Assembly (NCBI RefSeq): GCF_028993555.1
Contig: NZ_CP118610.1
Location: 1,364,001 to 1,428,000, forward strand
Length of the DNA: 64,000 nt
Direction: 5' to 3'
From: Ensifer adhaerens
GTDB taxonomy: Bacteria > Pseudomonadota > Alphaproteobacteria > Rhizobiales > Rhizobiaceae
Positions 54,603 to 63,332 of this stretch are shown here, one piece after another. Position 1 is the first letter of the stretch. Each line of letters opens with the position of its first letter. Made by a program: the position numbers and the translations under genes. Below the pieces are notes generated by a model that saw only the letters and a program-made list of their open reading frames with translations, was not told the origin of the DNA and made no database searches.

Positions 54603-55889
54603 TCAGCCAAGTTCCTGCGCGTTGCTCGCCACCTTCAGGATTTCCTCCGCGGCACGGGTGGCGCCTGCCGCTGCCTGCATCGTCTTCGCGTTTGCCTTCA
54701 GACGGGACTTCATCACCGCGTCTGAAACGAGATCGTCGATCGCGCCGGCGAGGTCGCCATCCGTCCAGCCGTAGCGATCGAGCTTTCGCCCGACGCCCGC
54801 CTCCGCGGCGCGGGTGGCATTGTCGTGCCCATCCCAGCAATAGGGCATGACCAGCGACGGCACGCCGTAGTAGAGCGCTTCGCAGAACGAGTTGTTACCG
54901 CCGTGGTGGATGAACAGGCGCGCCTGCTCGACCACTGAGGGTTGCGGGAACCAACTGTCGATGAAGACATTGTCCGGCACCTCGCGATATTCGTCACGCC
55001 AGTGCCCACCATTGACGAGGAAGCGGTAGGGTAGCGTGGCGAACACCGCGATCATGCGTTTCATCATATCGACATCCAAGGCGCCAAGCGAACCAAAGCT
55101 CGTCAACACCAGCGGTGCGTCGTTGTGGCTGGCAAAGCGCGGAGCCGCATAGGGAGCCTCGTGGCGGACACAGCCGTCGAGAAAGACGAACCGGCGAGGG
55201 TCCAGCGGGACCTGTCGATCATGACGGATGATCGTCGGCGCCAGAAGGAGGTTCAGCCATGGCGAGGCCGAAAGGAAGTTGGAGCTTTCCAGTGGTTTCA
55301 GGCCGCAGTCCGCCAGAAATGCGGAAAATCGACGGTGGGCCGGAGCGGTAACCCGTTCGTACGCCTTGGCGAACGCTTCCCAATCAGTGTCCGGCCTCTC
55401 GCCGCAGCCGGAGAGGTAGGGTGGCACGTTCGGGTCCGGCACCTCGGTCTCGGCGCAGGAGACAACACGGATCCATGGTACGCCGGCATTGGCGATCGCG
55501 GGAAACATCACGACGTTGTCGAGTACGATCGCATCCGGCTTCAGCCTGGATAGCAACTGGCGCAGCGGTTCCTCGACGCGGATCGCAGTGTCGACGATCG
55601 CGTCCCATGTCGGCCTGACATAGCTCTCAAGCTGATCGAATGGCGACTGCCGGAAGGCGTCCTGATGGCGCGCGATGAAGTCGTTCCAGTCCGTCGGCGC
55701 ACCGGAGGTGTCATCGGCGAGCTGGTACTCGGGGAAACCGTACTCGGCGAAAACGCCGGAAAAGCCGGGATGACAGATGAAGACGGGCCGCGCACCGAGG
55801 CGGCGCAGTTCCTGTGCGATCCCCACGCAGTTCAGCGCCGCGCCGAAGCTCGCTTCCGGAAAGAGCGCTATTGTCTTGGATGCGGCCAT
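54603..55889 (-). CDS. GT1-like (MGT-type) glycosyltransferase, copy 1
   Basis: A 428-residue GT-B-fold glycosyltransferase. The N-terminal acceptor domain begins KTIALFPEASFGAALNCVGI. The C-terminal donor domain contains SWFPQPSVVEQARLFIHHGG, then NNSFCEALYYGVPSLVMP and DGHDNATRAAE, the HxGxNS...E...P...D signature for UDP-sugar binding. No signal peptide is seen. The start at 55889 lies five bases after the gntR stop and the genes are on the same strand, so they are cotranscribed. It is a paralog of the glycosyltransferase at 61339, with identical length and similar motifs throughout. Confidence 0.85.
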   Translation of the reverse strand: MAASKTIALFPEASFGAALNCVGIAQELRRLGARPVFICHPGFSGVFAEYGFPEYQLADDTSGAPTDWNDFIARHQDAFRQSPFDQLESYVRPTWDAIVDTAIRVEEPLRQLLSRLKPDAIVLDNVVMFPAIANAGVPWIRVVSCAETEVPDPNVPPYLSGCGERPDTDWEAFAKAYERVTAPAHRRFSAFLADCGLKPLESSNFLSASPWLNLLLAPTIIRHDRQVPLDPRRFVFLDGCVRHEAPYAAPRFASHNDAPLVLTSFGSLGALDVDMMKRMIAVFATLPYRFLVNGGHWRDEYREVPDNVFIDSWFPQPSVVEQARLFIHHGGNNSFCEALYYGVPSLVMPYCWDGHDNATRAAEAGVGRKLDRYGWTDGDLAGAIDDLVSDAVMKSRLKANAKTMQAAAGATRAAEEILKVASNAQELG

Positions 55890-55894
55890 TGGGA

Positions 55895-56827
55895 TCAACG
55901 CGAAACGAGCTTGAAGGCGGGGGGCACGCCGCGGCCGGCCAGTCGCGGCCGCCGTTGGCGGGAGAGCTGCAGATGCACGCGCATGAGATCGGCGGCGAGG
56001 TCCATCTGGCCGCGCTCGATCTGTTCCAGGATCTGCAGGTGTTCGAGGTTCGACTGCATTAAGCGGAAGACTGCAACGTGGCCGGCTGGCGGAGATGCGC
56101 GGCGGCGGCGGTGATGGTTTGCCAGCGCCTCCGCCATGAACGGGTTGCCACAGCTCTTGGCGATCAGTGTGTGGAAGTCGAAGTCGGTCCGCTCGAAGAG
56201 CTTGCGGTCGAAGGTCGTCTCGTTCATCCCCTTCAGGATCAGCATGGACTGGCGCAGCGCAGTCAGCGCCGGCAGGTCGCGGCGAAAATCGGGAAGCGTC
56301 AGCGCCAGGGGCTCGGTGGCAAGCCGGAACTCGTAGCTCCAGGCGGCGGCGTCGCCGCTGACGGCGAACTGCTTCAACAGCCACTGCTGGCCGGCGCCCC
56401 GCTCGGCAAGGTTTTCCTCCGCCAGTTTCATCAGCGCATTTTGTACCGTCTGGCGAGACACGTCGTATCGCCGCTGCAAGGAGGCGATTGTTTGCATCTC
56501 AGCGATACGGCCGGCGGCGAGGTCGCGCAGGATCGCTGCGTGGATTTCGTTCTCGCCGTCTCCTCCCGAAGTGTCGTCCAGGCGCGCGGTCGCGGCCGGG
56601 TCGGCGGCGAGAAGATAGCCGCCCTCGGGCTCGGACGTCACAAGGCCGCGCTCGGCAAGTACCTGCAAAGCCTTGCGGATCGGCGTTCTGGAGACATTGC
56701 AGAGCGAGGCGAGTGCCTGTTCTGCCAGCCGTTCACCGGGCGAAAATCCACGCTCACCGGCGATGTCCAGTATTTTTTGCGCCAGTTCCACATGGCGATA
56801 ATTGTGGCGCTTCGGTTCCGGATTCAT
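55895..56827 (-). CDS. GntR-family regulator with two winged-helix domains and FCD-like effector domain
   Basis: A 310-residue regulator. The first winged helix (about 10-75) is a standard GntR domain (GERLAEQALASLCNVSRTPI, RKALQVLAERGLV). A second similar domain follows at about 92-152 (NEIHAAILRDLAAGRIAEM, YDVSRQTVQNALMKLAEEN). The remainder (about 165-300) resembles an FCD-type all-helical ligand domain, with FDFHTLIAKSCGNPFMAEAL carrying a metal-binding-type His. Ordinary GntR proteins have one DNA-binding domain. It is divergent from the ABC transporter operon, its probable target, and heads the glycosyltransferase copy 1 unit. ATG 56827 is chosen over 56899. Confidence 0.83.
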   Translation of the reverse strand: MNPEPKRHNYRHVELAQKILDIAGERGFSPGERLAEQALASLCNVSRTPIRKALQVLAERGLVTSEPEGGYLLAADPAATARLDDTSGGDGENEIHAAILRDLAAGRIAEMQTIASLQRRYDVSRQTVQNALMKLAEENLAERGAGQQWLLKQFAVSGDAAAWSYEFRLATEPLALTLPDFRRDLPALTALRQSMLILKGMNETTFDRKLFERTDFDFHTLIAKSCGNPFMAEALANHHRRRRASPPAGHVAVFRLMQSNLEHLQILEQIERGQMDLAADLMRVHLQLSRQRRPRLAGRGVPPAFKLVSR

Positions 56828-56933
56828 GCGCTCAAACTGGCCTCCATCGCCGCGCATGCTGCCTGTTGCGCCGCGGTTTCGCAAGTCTCGGGATGACAAT
56901 TTTCTGCTTTCTCGAACTGCGTCAGAATCCCTA

Positions 56934-56960
56934 TTGACGTATTTTTTTTCTAATTAATAC
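56934..56960 (+). promoter_or_regulatory. Candidate sigma-70-type promoter of the ABC transporter operon
   Basis: TTGACG at 56934 and TAATAC at 56955, with a 15-base AT-rich spacer (ATACTT at 17 bases is an alternative -10). It lies in the divergent region between gntR and the binding-protein gene, 89 bases before the latter's start. Confidence 0.45.
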
Positions 56961-57048
56961 TTCCCCACGAGAGGCAGCGGAGAGTTCGGATCAACCGACG
57001 GGCTGCATCGACAGAGGCCAGGAACAATTCAAACAAGGGAGTTTTTTC

Positions 57049-58107
57049 GTGAAAGCGAAGAACGGAACGGTCGCATTGCGCGCGGCCGCGGCATTTGTTG
57101 CCGCCAGCCTGACCGCGGGGACGGCCTCGGCAGCCGACCTCGTCATCTCCAACTGGGACGGCTACATGGCGAAAGACATCGCCGAAAGCTTCAAGGCTGC
57201 GACCGGGCTCGAGATCGAGGTGGTGAACCACGCCACCAACGAAGAGATCATGGGCAAGATCATGGCGGGCCAGGGCAAGGGCTATGATGTCGTGTTCGTC
57301 TCCTCGCCATTCGCAGAAATCCTCAACCATCAGGGGCTCGTAGAGCCGCTTGACAAGGCGGCGATCCCGAACCTCGCCAATCTCTATCCCGAAGCGGCGG
57401 CGCTCGCCTACGATCCGGGCAACGCCTTTTCCGTTCCCTATACTTGGGGAACCACGGGGCTCTGCTACCGCTCCGACAAGGTCAGCGGCACGCCCGACAG
57501 CTGGCTGAACCTGCTGCAGCCGTCCGACGACCTCAAGGGCAAGACGACCATGCTTGCCACCGACCGCTGGCTGATGGGGGCCGGCCTGCTTGCCAAGGGC
57601 TACTCGGTCAACGAGGCCGATCCGGCCAAGATCAATGAGGCGCGCGATCTCTTGATCGAGGCGAAGAAGACGCTGCTCGCCTATGACGACACCACCTTCT
57701 ACTCCAAGCTCGTCTCCGGCGAGGCTTCGCTCGTCCACGCCTGGGACGGCTGGTGCAACTACGGCATAACTGAAAACAAGGACATCAAGTTCGTCGTGCC
57801 GAAAGAAGGCTCCGATCTCTGGGTCGACACCATCGTGGTCATGAAGAATTCGGAGAAGAAGGAAAACGCGATGAAGTTCATCAACTTCATCCTCGACGCC
57901 AAGAATCACGCCTGGGCGGCCGAGAACATCCTCTACAAGGTGCCGAACAAGGCTGCGATGGAAAGTCTGCCGGCTTCCCTCGGTGAGCAGTATCCGAACA
58001 TGAAGATGACCCCGGCGGAGCTCACGAAATATGAGCTGCTGCGCGATCTCGGCCCAGCCCAAAAGGACTATTCGCGCGCCGTTAGCGAGATCAAGGCGGC
58101 GAACTAG
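57049..58107 (+). CDS. Polyamine-type ABC transporter substrate-binding protein (PotD/PotF-like)
   Basis: A 352-residue periplasmic binding protein. It has a Sec signal peptide (about 1-28, ending ASA-ADL) and then LVISNWDGYMAKDIAESFK, the start typical of spermidine/putrescine receptors. VPYTWGTTGLCYRSDKV and the C-terminal YPNMKMTPAELTKYELLRDL also fit the PotD family. It captures a cationic amine or similar solute for the membrane complex. GTG 57049 is the start, preceded by AAGGGAG. It is the first gene of the transport operon and divergent from gntR. The true ligand is uncertain. Confidence 0.88.
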   Translation: MKAKNGTVALRAAAAFVAASLTAGTASAADLVISNWDGYMAKDIAESFKAATGLEIEVVNHATNEEIMGKIMAGQGKGYDVVFVSSPFAEILNHQGLVEPLDKAAIPNLANLYPEAAALAYDPGNAFSVPYTWGTTGLCYRSDKVSGTPDSWLNLLQPSDDLKGKTTMLATDRWLMGAGLLAKGYSVNEADPAKINEARDLLIEAKKTLLAYDDTTFYSKLVSGEASLVHAWDGWCNYGITENKDIKFVVPKEGSDLWVDTIVVMKNSEKKENAMKFINFILDAKNHAWAAENILYKVPNKAAMESLPASLGEQYPNMKMTPAELTKYELLRDLGPAQKDYSRAVSEIKAAN

Positions 58108-58205
58108 AGCGCCGTGGGTTCATATGAACGCACAAAGGGCGCTCTAGCACTCTGATCCTAGAGCATCTTTCCGCTTTCATGCTTCGTTGAAGGCGGGATG
58201 CTCCA
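58104..58205 (+). repeat. RIME-like intergenic palindromic element, copy 1
   Basis: About 100 bases directly after the binding-protein gene (overlapping its stop). It contains two palindromes: CTAGAGC...GCTCTAG around TTCATATGAA, and GAGCATC...GATGCTC around CTTTCCGC...GCGG. The same sequence occurs inverted at 63701-63806. The arrangement matches the RIME-type repeats of Rhizobium and Sinorhizobium. It may act as a stabilising or attenuating hairpin between the first gene and the permeases. Confidence 0.75.
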
Positions 58206-58344
58206 GAGGCTTCCTTTTCCTAACGGGGAGAAGGCGTCGGCAGGTGGACGAGGGGCGGTTCCAGCGAGGCTGCGGCCGATGGGAAATTGCCCTTCATCCC
58301 GACGCTCCCCCCGAAGGCGGGGAGAGGGGAATCTGGCGCCGTGC

Positions 58345-58396
58345 CCGGGCTCATCAAATTGCGCGAAAAACCGGGCTCATCAAATTGCCCGAAAAA
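58345..58396 (+). repeat. Tandem 26-bp direct repeat
   Basis: Two adjacent 26-base units (58345-58370 and 58371-58396) starting CCGGGCTCATCAAATTG and ending in A-runs; they differ at one base. They lie 59 bases before the first permease start, in an intergenic region of 347 bases that otherwise holds repeat-like sequence. Confidence 0.8.
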
Positions 58397-58454
58397 AAAG
58401 TTGCCGAGCGGTCGCGCCGTTCCCTCACGAAACAACAGCAAGGCGAACACCGAC

Positions 58455-59318
58455 GTGTCTTCCAATGCCACCAGACCGAACCTGCTTGTCGCTCCCGGCG
58501 TTGCCTGGCTCGTCACCTTCATGGTGGTGCCGTGCCTGCTCGTATTGTCCTATGCCTTCATCCAGCGCGGGATGTGGGGAGGGGTCGAATACACCTTCAC
58601 GCTGGAGAACTTTGCCCGCGTCGCCGACCCCCTCTATGCGAAGATCTTCCTGAATTCGGCGCGCATTGCGCTGACGACCACGATCGTCGCCATCCTGATC
58701 GCCTATCCGGCGGCCTATGCAATCGCCCATGCACCGCGCATGCGCCAGCCGATCCTGCTGTTCTTCGCCGTGCTGCCCTTCTGGAGCAACTACCTGATCC
58801 GCACCTATGCCTGGATCGTGCTTCTGAACCGCGAGGGCCTCATTAACAACCTGCTGCGCGCGCTCGGCTATACCGGCGAGCCTCTGTCGCTGCTCTATAC
58901 GGAGTCAGCCGTCATCACGGGCCTCGTCTACAACTACCTGCCCTTTGTGATCCTTGCGATCTATTCCACGCTGTCGCGGCTGAATCCGGAATTGATGGAG
59001 GCTTCCCGCGACCTCGGTGCCGGTCCGGTCCGCACTTTCTTCCGCGTGACACTGCCGCTGACCCTCCCGGGCGTCGCTGCCGGCGGCGTGTTCGTCTTCG
59101 TTCTGTCGATTGGCAATTTCGTCACCCCCGCATTGCTCGGTGGCGGCCGGTTTCAGATGGTCGGCAATCTCGTCTACGACCAGTTCCTGACCGCGAACGA
59201 CTGGCCCTTCGGCGCAGCGCTTGGTGCGGCCCTGATCGTCACGATGATCGTGCTTCTACTAACTCAGGCCCGCGCCACCTCCCGTGCGAGCGGCGAGACG
59301 AGGGGGGTGCAGGCATGA
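58455..59318 (+). CDS. ABC transporter permease (PotB-like)
   Basis: A 287-residue inner-membrane permease with six hydrophobic segments and the BPD_transp_1 EAA loop EASRDLGAGPVRTFFRVTLP (about residues 179-198). PFWSNYLIRTYAWIVLLNRE is the segment typical of polyamine-type permeases of the PotB family. The start is GTG 58455 (MSSNATRPNLLVAPG), since sequence upstream reads through repeats. It overlaps the second permease gene by four bases. Together with the second permease and the ATPase it forms an importer for the upstream binding protein. Confidence 0.88.
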   Translation: MSSNATRPNLLVAPGVAWLVTFMVVPCLLVLSYAFIQRGMWGGVEYTFTLENFARVADPLYAKIFLNSARIALTTTIVAILIAYPAAYAIAHAPRMRQPILLFFAVLPFWSNYLIRTYAWIVLLNREGLINNLLRALGYTGEPLSLLYTESAVITGLVYNYLPFVILAIYSTLSRLNPELMEASRDLGAGPVRTFFRVTLPLTLPGVAAGGVFVFVLSIGNFVTPALLGGGRFQMVGNLVYDQFLTANDWPFGAALGAALIVTMIVLLLTQARATSRASGETRGVQA

Positions 59319-60160
59319 TCGGAGATACCGTAACAGGCGCGATCGCCGAGGCCCCGGTTGTCACAAGCCTGGCAGTGAGCGCCTTTCGCCGCAAGTTGCC
59401 GGGCCGCATCATCCTTCTGCTCGTCTTCGGCTTCCTCTACCTGCCGATCGCCGTGCTTGTCATGCTATCCTTCAACGATAGCGGGCTCCCGACTTCCTGG
59501 TCGGGCTTCTCCACCCGCTGGTATGCCTCGCTGCTCGGCAACTCCGATATCCTGCACGCGGCCTGGAACACGCTGGTTGTCGCCGTCTTCGCGACCCTGA
59601 TTTCCACAATCCTCGGCACGCTGCTGGCGCTCGGCATGGAGACCAGACGCCGCAAGAGCAATGGGTTGGAGGCGCTGGCGTTTGCGCCGATGGTGATCCC
59701 CGATATCGTGCTCGCCGTGGCGCTTCTCAGCTTCTTTTCGCGCCTCAACCTGATGATGGGGCTGCACACGATCATTGTCAGCCATGTCGTATTCGATCTC
59801 GCTTTCGTCTGCTCGGTGGTGCGGGCACGATTGAAGAACTTCGACTTCTCGATCGTGGAAGCCTCGCGCGATCTCGGTGCCTCGGGATGGACAACCTTCT
59901 GGCGCATCACTTTCCCGGTGCTGCTGCCGTCGATCGTCGCGGGCGCCTTGCTCGCCTTCACGCTTTCTGTCGACGAGTTCATCATCGCTTTCTTCACCGC
60001 CGGCGCCGGCCGCTCCTCGATCACCCTTCCCATGCAGATCTACTCCATGATCCGCTTCGGCATCACGCCCGAGGTCAATGCGCTCGCGACCATCGTCATG
60101 GGCATAAGCGCCACAGCACTGCTTATTTCGCAATGGCTTAACAAAGAGCAGGTCCGATGA
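59315..60160 (+). CDS. ABC transporter permease (PotC-like)
   Basis: A 281-residue permease with six membrane helices. FLYLPIAVLVMLSFNDSGLP is the PotC-type first helix, and EASRDLGASGWTTFWRITFP is the EAA loop. FTLSVDEFIIAFFTAGAG is also characteristic of this subfamily. It overlaps the upstream permease (ATGA) and the downstream ATPase gene (ATGA), so the three are translated as a unit. Confidence 0.9.
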   Translation: MIGDTVTGAIAEAPVVTSLAVSAFRRKLPGRIILLLVFGFLYLPIAVLVMLSFNDSGLPTSWSGFSTRWYASLLGNSDILHAAWNTLVVAVFATLISTILGTLLALGMETRRRKSNGLEALAFAPMVIPDIVLAVALLSFFSRLNLMMGLHTIIVSHVVFDLAFVCSVVRARLKNFDFSIVEASRDLGASGWTTFWRITFPVLLPSIVAGALLAFTLSVDEFIIAFFTAGAGRSSITLPMQIYSMIRFGITPEVNALATIVMGISATALLISQWLNKEQVR

Positions 60161-61215
60161 ACCCACAAACGCCTCCCATCCTTCGGATCGAAAGCGTGGC
60201 GAAGAGCTTCGGGCCGGTGACCGCCGTCGATGGAGTATCGCTCGACATCCGCGAGAACGAGTTCTTTGCGCTTCTGGGGCCGTCGGGCTGCGGCAAGACC
60301 ACGCTTCTGCGCATGCTTGCCGGCTTCGAGACGCCGAATGCCGGCCGAATTCTGCTCGATGGCCGGGACATCTCGCCACTGCCGCCGGAAAAGCGGCCGC
60401 TGAACCTGATGTTCCAGTCCTATGCGCTGTTTCCGCACATGACGGTTCGCCAGAACCTCTCCTACGGTCTGGAGATGGAAAAGCTCGACAAGACTGAGAT
60501 CCGCCGCCGGGTCGACGAGACGTTGGCAACGACGGACCTGACCCAATTCGCAGACCGCAAGCCGGAGCAGCTCTCGGGGGGACAGAAGCAGCGCGTCGCA
60601 CTCGCCCGCGCGCTCGTCAAGCGTCCGAAGGTCCTGCTCCTCGACGAACCGCTCGGCGCACTCGACAAGAAGCTGCGCGAAAAGATGCAGCTCGAACTGA
60701 AGCGAATGCAGAACGAGGCGGGCATCACCTTCATCGTCGTCACGCACGACCAGGAGGAAGCCCTGGTCATGGCGGACCGCATGGCGATCCTGAAGGACGG
60801 GCGGCTTTTGCAGTGCGGGTCGCCAGAGGAAATCTACGAGGCGCCGGCGGACCGTTTCGTCGCCAACTTTATTGGGGTGATGAACTTCATCGAAGGGACG
60901 GTGACAGGGGAGGGCCACTTTGTGGCCGAGGGCCTGCGGCTGGCGCTGCCCGATGCGAGACCGGGGCCGGCGACGCTTGCCGCGCGGCCGGAGACCATCG
61001 CTGTCGGTCAACCCGGACAGCGGCTGGCCGGCACGATCGCCGACATCGCCTATCACGGGCTCGACCGCGTGCTGCACGTCAAGACCGCCGCCTCGCCGGT
61101 ACCGCTGCAGGTCCGCGTGCTGGCGAACGGCGCCGCCGCCCACAGGATCGGCGACACACTCGGCCTGACCATCGACCCGGCCAAGTGCCGGCTCTTTGCG
61201 GGAGTGGCGGCATGA
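60157..61215 (+). CDS. ABC transporter ATP-binding protein (PotA-like)
   Basis: A 352-residue ATPase. Motifs are Walker A GPSGCGKTT, Q-loop NLMFQSYALFPHM, signature LSGGQKQR, Walker B VLLLDEP and H-loop VVTHDQEEAL. A C-terminal TOBE domain (about 270-350) is the PotA/MalK type. It energises import through the two permeases upstream, whose gene overlaps its start by four bases. The next gene is 123 bases downstream, past a repeat-like spacer. Confidence 0.93.
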   Translation: MNPQTPPILRIESVAKSFGPVTAVDGVSLDIRENEFFALLGPSGCGKTTLLRMLAGFETPNAGRILLDGRDISPLPPEKRPLNLMFQSYALFPHMTVRQNLSYGLEMEKLDKTEIRRRVDETLATTDLTQFADRKPEQLSGGQKQRVALARALVKRPKVLLLDEPLGALDKKLREKMQLELKRMQNEAGITFIVVTHDQEEALVMADRMAILKDGRLLQCGSPEEIYEAPADRFVANFIGVMNFIEGTVTGEGHFVAEGLRLALPDARPGPATLAARPETIAVGQPGQRLAGTIADIAYHGLDRVLHVKTAASPVPLQVRVLANGAAAHRIGDTLGLTIDPAKCRLFAGVAA

Positions 61216-61338
61216 GGGGATGGAGACGGCGAGGCTTGCCAGCTTCTCCCCGTTCACGCGGAGAAACTGGCGGCAGCCGGCTGAGGGGCTGAGCCCGAGG
61301 TAGAAACCGAATTCAGGGACGTCATAAAGAGGGAACAA
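61216..61338. repeat. Repeat-like spacer between the ATPase and glycosyltransferase genes
   Basis: 123 bases containing CTTCTCCCCGTTCACGCGG then GAGAAACTGGCGGCAGCCGG, an interrupted palindrome of a kind dispersed in rhizobial intergenic regions. Related CTCCCC/GGGAGAAGG sequence is found at 58219-58330 and 62641-62700 in the same operon. Confidence 0.55.
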
Positions 61339-62625
61339 ATGTCCAAGACCATCGCATTCTTTCCGGAAGCGGCCTTCGGGCCGGCGTTGAACTCGGTCGG
61401 CATCGCCCAGGCAGTACAGGTTCTCGGCCACAAGGCCGTTTTCCTTTCGGATCCGGGCTTCGTTTCGGTCTACGAAGGCTACGGATTCGAGGCCCACCCG
61501 GTGAACCTGTCCGAACCGATGCCGCCGGAGCAGATGGCCAGGTTCTGGGAGGACTTCATCAACGGCCACATCCCGAACTTCCGCAAGTCTCCGATCGAGC
61601 AGGTCGACAACTACGTCAAGGACTGCTGGACGGCGATCGTCGACAGCGCCAAGTGGGCACAGAAGGACCTGCCGGGTGTGCTCGCAAGGATCAAGCCGGA
61701 CCTGATCTGCGTCGACAACGTCATTCTCTTCCCTGCCATCAAGCAGTTCGGCAAGCCGTGGGTGCGTATCATCTCCTGCTCGGAAAACGAGATCGAGGAT
61801 CCGAAGATCCCGCCTCATCTTTCCGGCTGTGGCGAGAAGGACTACGCAGGTCACGCGGCCTATCGCGACCATTTCAATACAATCATCAAGCCGATCCACG
61901 ACGACTTCAATGCTTTCCTGACCGAGAACGGCGAAGTGGTCTATCCGATCGGTCAGTTCTTCGAGGCCTCGCCCTACATGAACCTGCTGCTTTATCCGGA
62001 GCCGGTGAAGTTCGAGCGCGAGCATCCGCTTGACCCGAAGCAGTTCCAGTATCTCGAAGGGTGCGTGCGCAAGGAGAAACCCTACGAGGTGCCGACCTTC
62101 GCCGAAAACAACGACAGCCCGCTGATCTACATCTCCTTCGGCTCGCTCGGCGCGGGCGATACCGACCTTCTGAAGCGACTGATCACGACGATCGGCAAGC
62201 TGCCCTATCGCGCGCTCGTCAATGTCGGCGACTACAAGGACCAGTACGAGAACCTGCCGGGCAACATCATCGTTGAAAGCTGGTTCCCGCAGCCTTCGGT
62301 GATCCCCCAGGTCGACGCCGTCATCCACCATGGTGGCAACAACTCGTTCACCGAGTGCCTCTATTTCGGCAAGCCGGCGATCATCATGCCCTATGTCTGG
62401 GACGGTCACGACAACGCCACCCGCGTCGACGAGACCGGCCACGGCTTCAAGATGCCGCGCTATGACTGGACCGACGCCGACCTTGCCGCCAAGCTCGACG
62501 CCTGCATCAACGATCCGGCGATGAAGACGAAGCTCGCCGCCAGCAGTGCCCACATGCAGGCCCGAAGCGGGCCGAAGAAGGCGGCAGCAATCCTCGATGA
62601 GCTGGTGAAGACGGGGGACCCATGA
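61339..62625 (+). CDS. GT1-like (MGT-type) glycosyltransferase, copy 2
   Basis: A 428-residue GT-B-fold enzyme, paralogous to copy 1. The N-terminus is KTIAFFPEAAFGPALNSVGI. The donor-site signature is SWFPQPSVIPQVDAVIHHGG, then NNSFTECLYFGKPAIIMP and DGHDNATRVDE. GCGEKDYAG corresponds to GCGERPDTD in copy 1, so the acceptor domains are also related. It has no signal peptide. It follows the transporter ATPase gene on the same strand and precedes a cupin gene, which suggests the imported compound or its product is glycosylated in the cytoplasm. The acceptor is unknown. Confidence 0.87.
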   Translation: MSKTIAFFPEAAFGPALNSVGIAQAVQVLGHKAVFLSDPGFVSVYEGYGFEAHPVNLSEPMPPEQMARFWEDFINGHIPNFRKSPIEQVDNYVKDCWTAIVDSAKWAQKDLPGVLARIKPDLICVDNVILFPAIKQFGKPWVRIISCSENEIEDPKIPPHLSGCGEKDYAGHAAYRDHFNTIIKPIHDDFNAFLTENGEVVYPIGQFFEASPYMNLLLYPEPVKFEREHPLDPKQFQYLEGCVRKEKPYEVPTFAENNDSPLIYISFGSLGAGDTDLLKRLITTIGKLPYRALVNVGDYKDQYENLPGNIIVESWFPQPSVIPQVDAVIHHGGNNSFTECLYFGKPAIIMPYVWDGHDNATRVDETGHGFKMPRYDWTDADLAAKLDACINDPAMKTKLAASSAHMQARSGPKKAAAILDELVKTGDP

Positions 62626-62725
62626 TGGCTGAGGAACCCCGCTTGTCGGCGTCCGCTTCGCACCGCTCTCCCCGACCGGGAGAAGGTGGCCCGGAGGAAC
62701 GGATGGCGGCATTCGCACGAAAAGG

Positions 62726-63097
62726 ATGAATAAGTTGACAGAGAACTTCAAATCGACCGCGCCCCACATCCACGGTGCCACCACCTATTCCGACCTGGTG
62801 GACTGGGGAGCCCAGCCCGACAGCCAGGAGGGAAACTCGCACTCCTCCGGCCGGCTCGTCTTCAAGGGACCGAACAACCAGCCCGAAAGCGGCATCTGGG
62901 TCTGCACGCCCGGCCGTTGGCGGCTTTCCATCCCGCGCGACGAGTTCTGCCACTTCGTTGCGGGCAGGGCTCTCTATCGCTCCGACGACGGCGAGGTGAT
63001 CGAGGTTGAGCCCGGCACGGTGGTTATGTTTCCCGGTGGCTGGACGGGGGAATGCACCGTCATCGAGACGATGCGCAACGTCTACATGCTCGTTTGA
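62726..63097 (+). CDS. Small cupin protein (DUF861-like), copy 1
   Basis: A 123-residue single-domain cupin. The conserved segment is WVCTPGRWRLSIPRDEFCHF, then GEVIEVEPGTVVMFPGGWTG and ECTVIETMRNVYML. This is the DUF861 (ureidoglycine aminohydrolase-like) cupin pattern. The short N-terminus includes YSDLVDWGAQPDSQEGNSHS. A second cupin at 63333 is clearly paralogous. The metal ligands are only partly recognisable, with His in FCHF; the activity is unknown. ATG 62726 has AAAAGG upstream. Confidence 0.85.
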   Translation: MNKLTENFKSTAPHIHGATTYSDLVDWGAQPDSQEGNSHSSGRLVFKGPNNQPESGIWVCTPGRWRLSIPRDEFCHFVAGRALYRSDDGEVIEVEPGTVVMFPGGWTGECTVIETMRNVYMLV

Positions 63098-63106
63098 GGT
63101 GAAACC

Positions 63107-63277
63107 ATGGCGACGCCTTGTCGGCCGGATACCGCCGCTGTCGCGATCAACGACCGGGTCCAGGCGTCACTCGAACACAATCGGCGGATGCGCGGCAAAG
63201 CGAACTCGGTCTCGTCTGATGCCGCCGTGGTCATTGCCACCGGCTGGACCGGCACTTCCATCATACCAGAACCCTGA
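63107..63277 (+). CDS. Small hypothetical protein (56 aa) between the two cupin genes
   Basis: A 56-codon frame nine bases after the first cupin stop, with GAGGTG five bases before ATG 63107. The product starts MATPCRPDTAAVAINDRVQA and ends WTGTSIIPEP; it is soluble and rich in Ala. I recognise no family. Its position inside the operon and its ribosome binding site support it as a gene, but it could also be a remnant. Confidence 0.5.
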   Translation: MATPCRPDTAAVAINDRVQASLEHNRRMRGKANSVSSDAAVVIATGWTGTSIIPEP

Positions 63278-63332
63278 CCGAGGCTCGTGTGAGCCGCGGC
63301 GATCGACGCACAAGGACAAAGGAAACACCATC

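Noticed and set aside
60040..62784. A 914-codon minus-strand frame spanning the ABC ATPase and glycosyltransferase genes
   Set aside because: It runs antisense to two clear genes and across the spacer; no protein family fits it.
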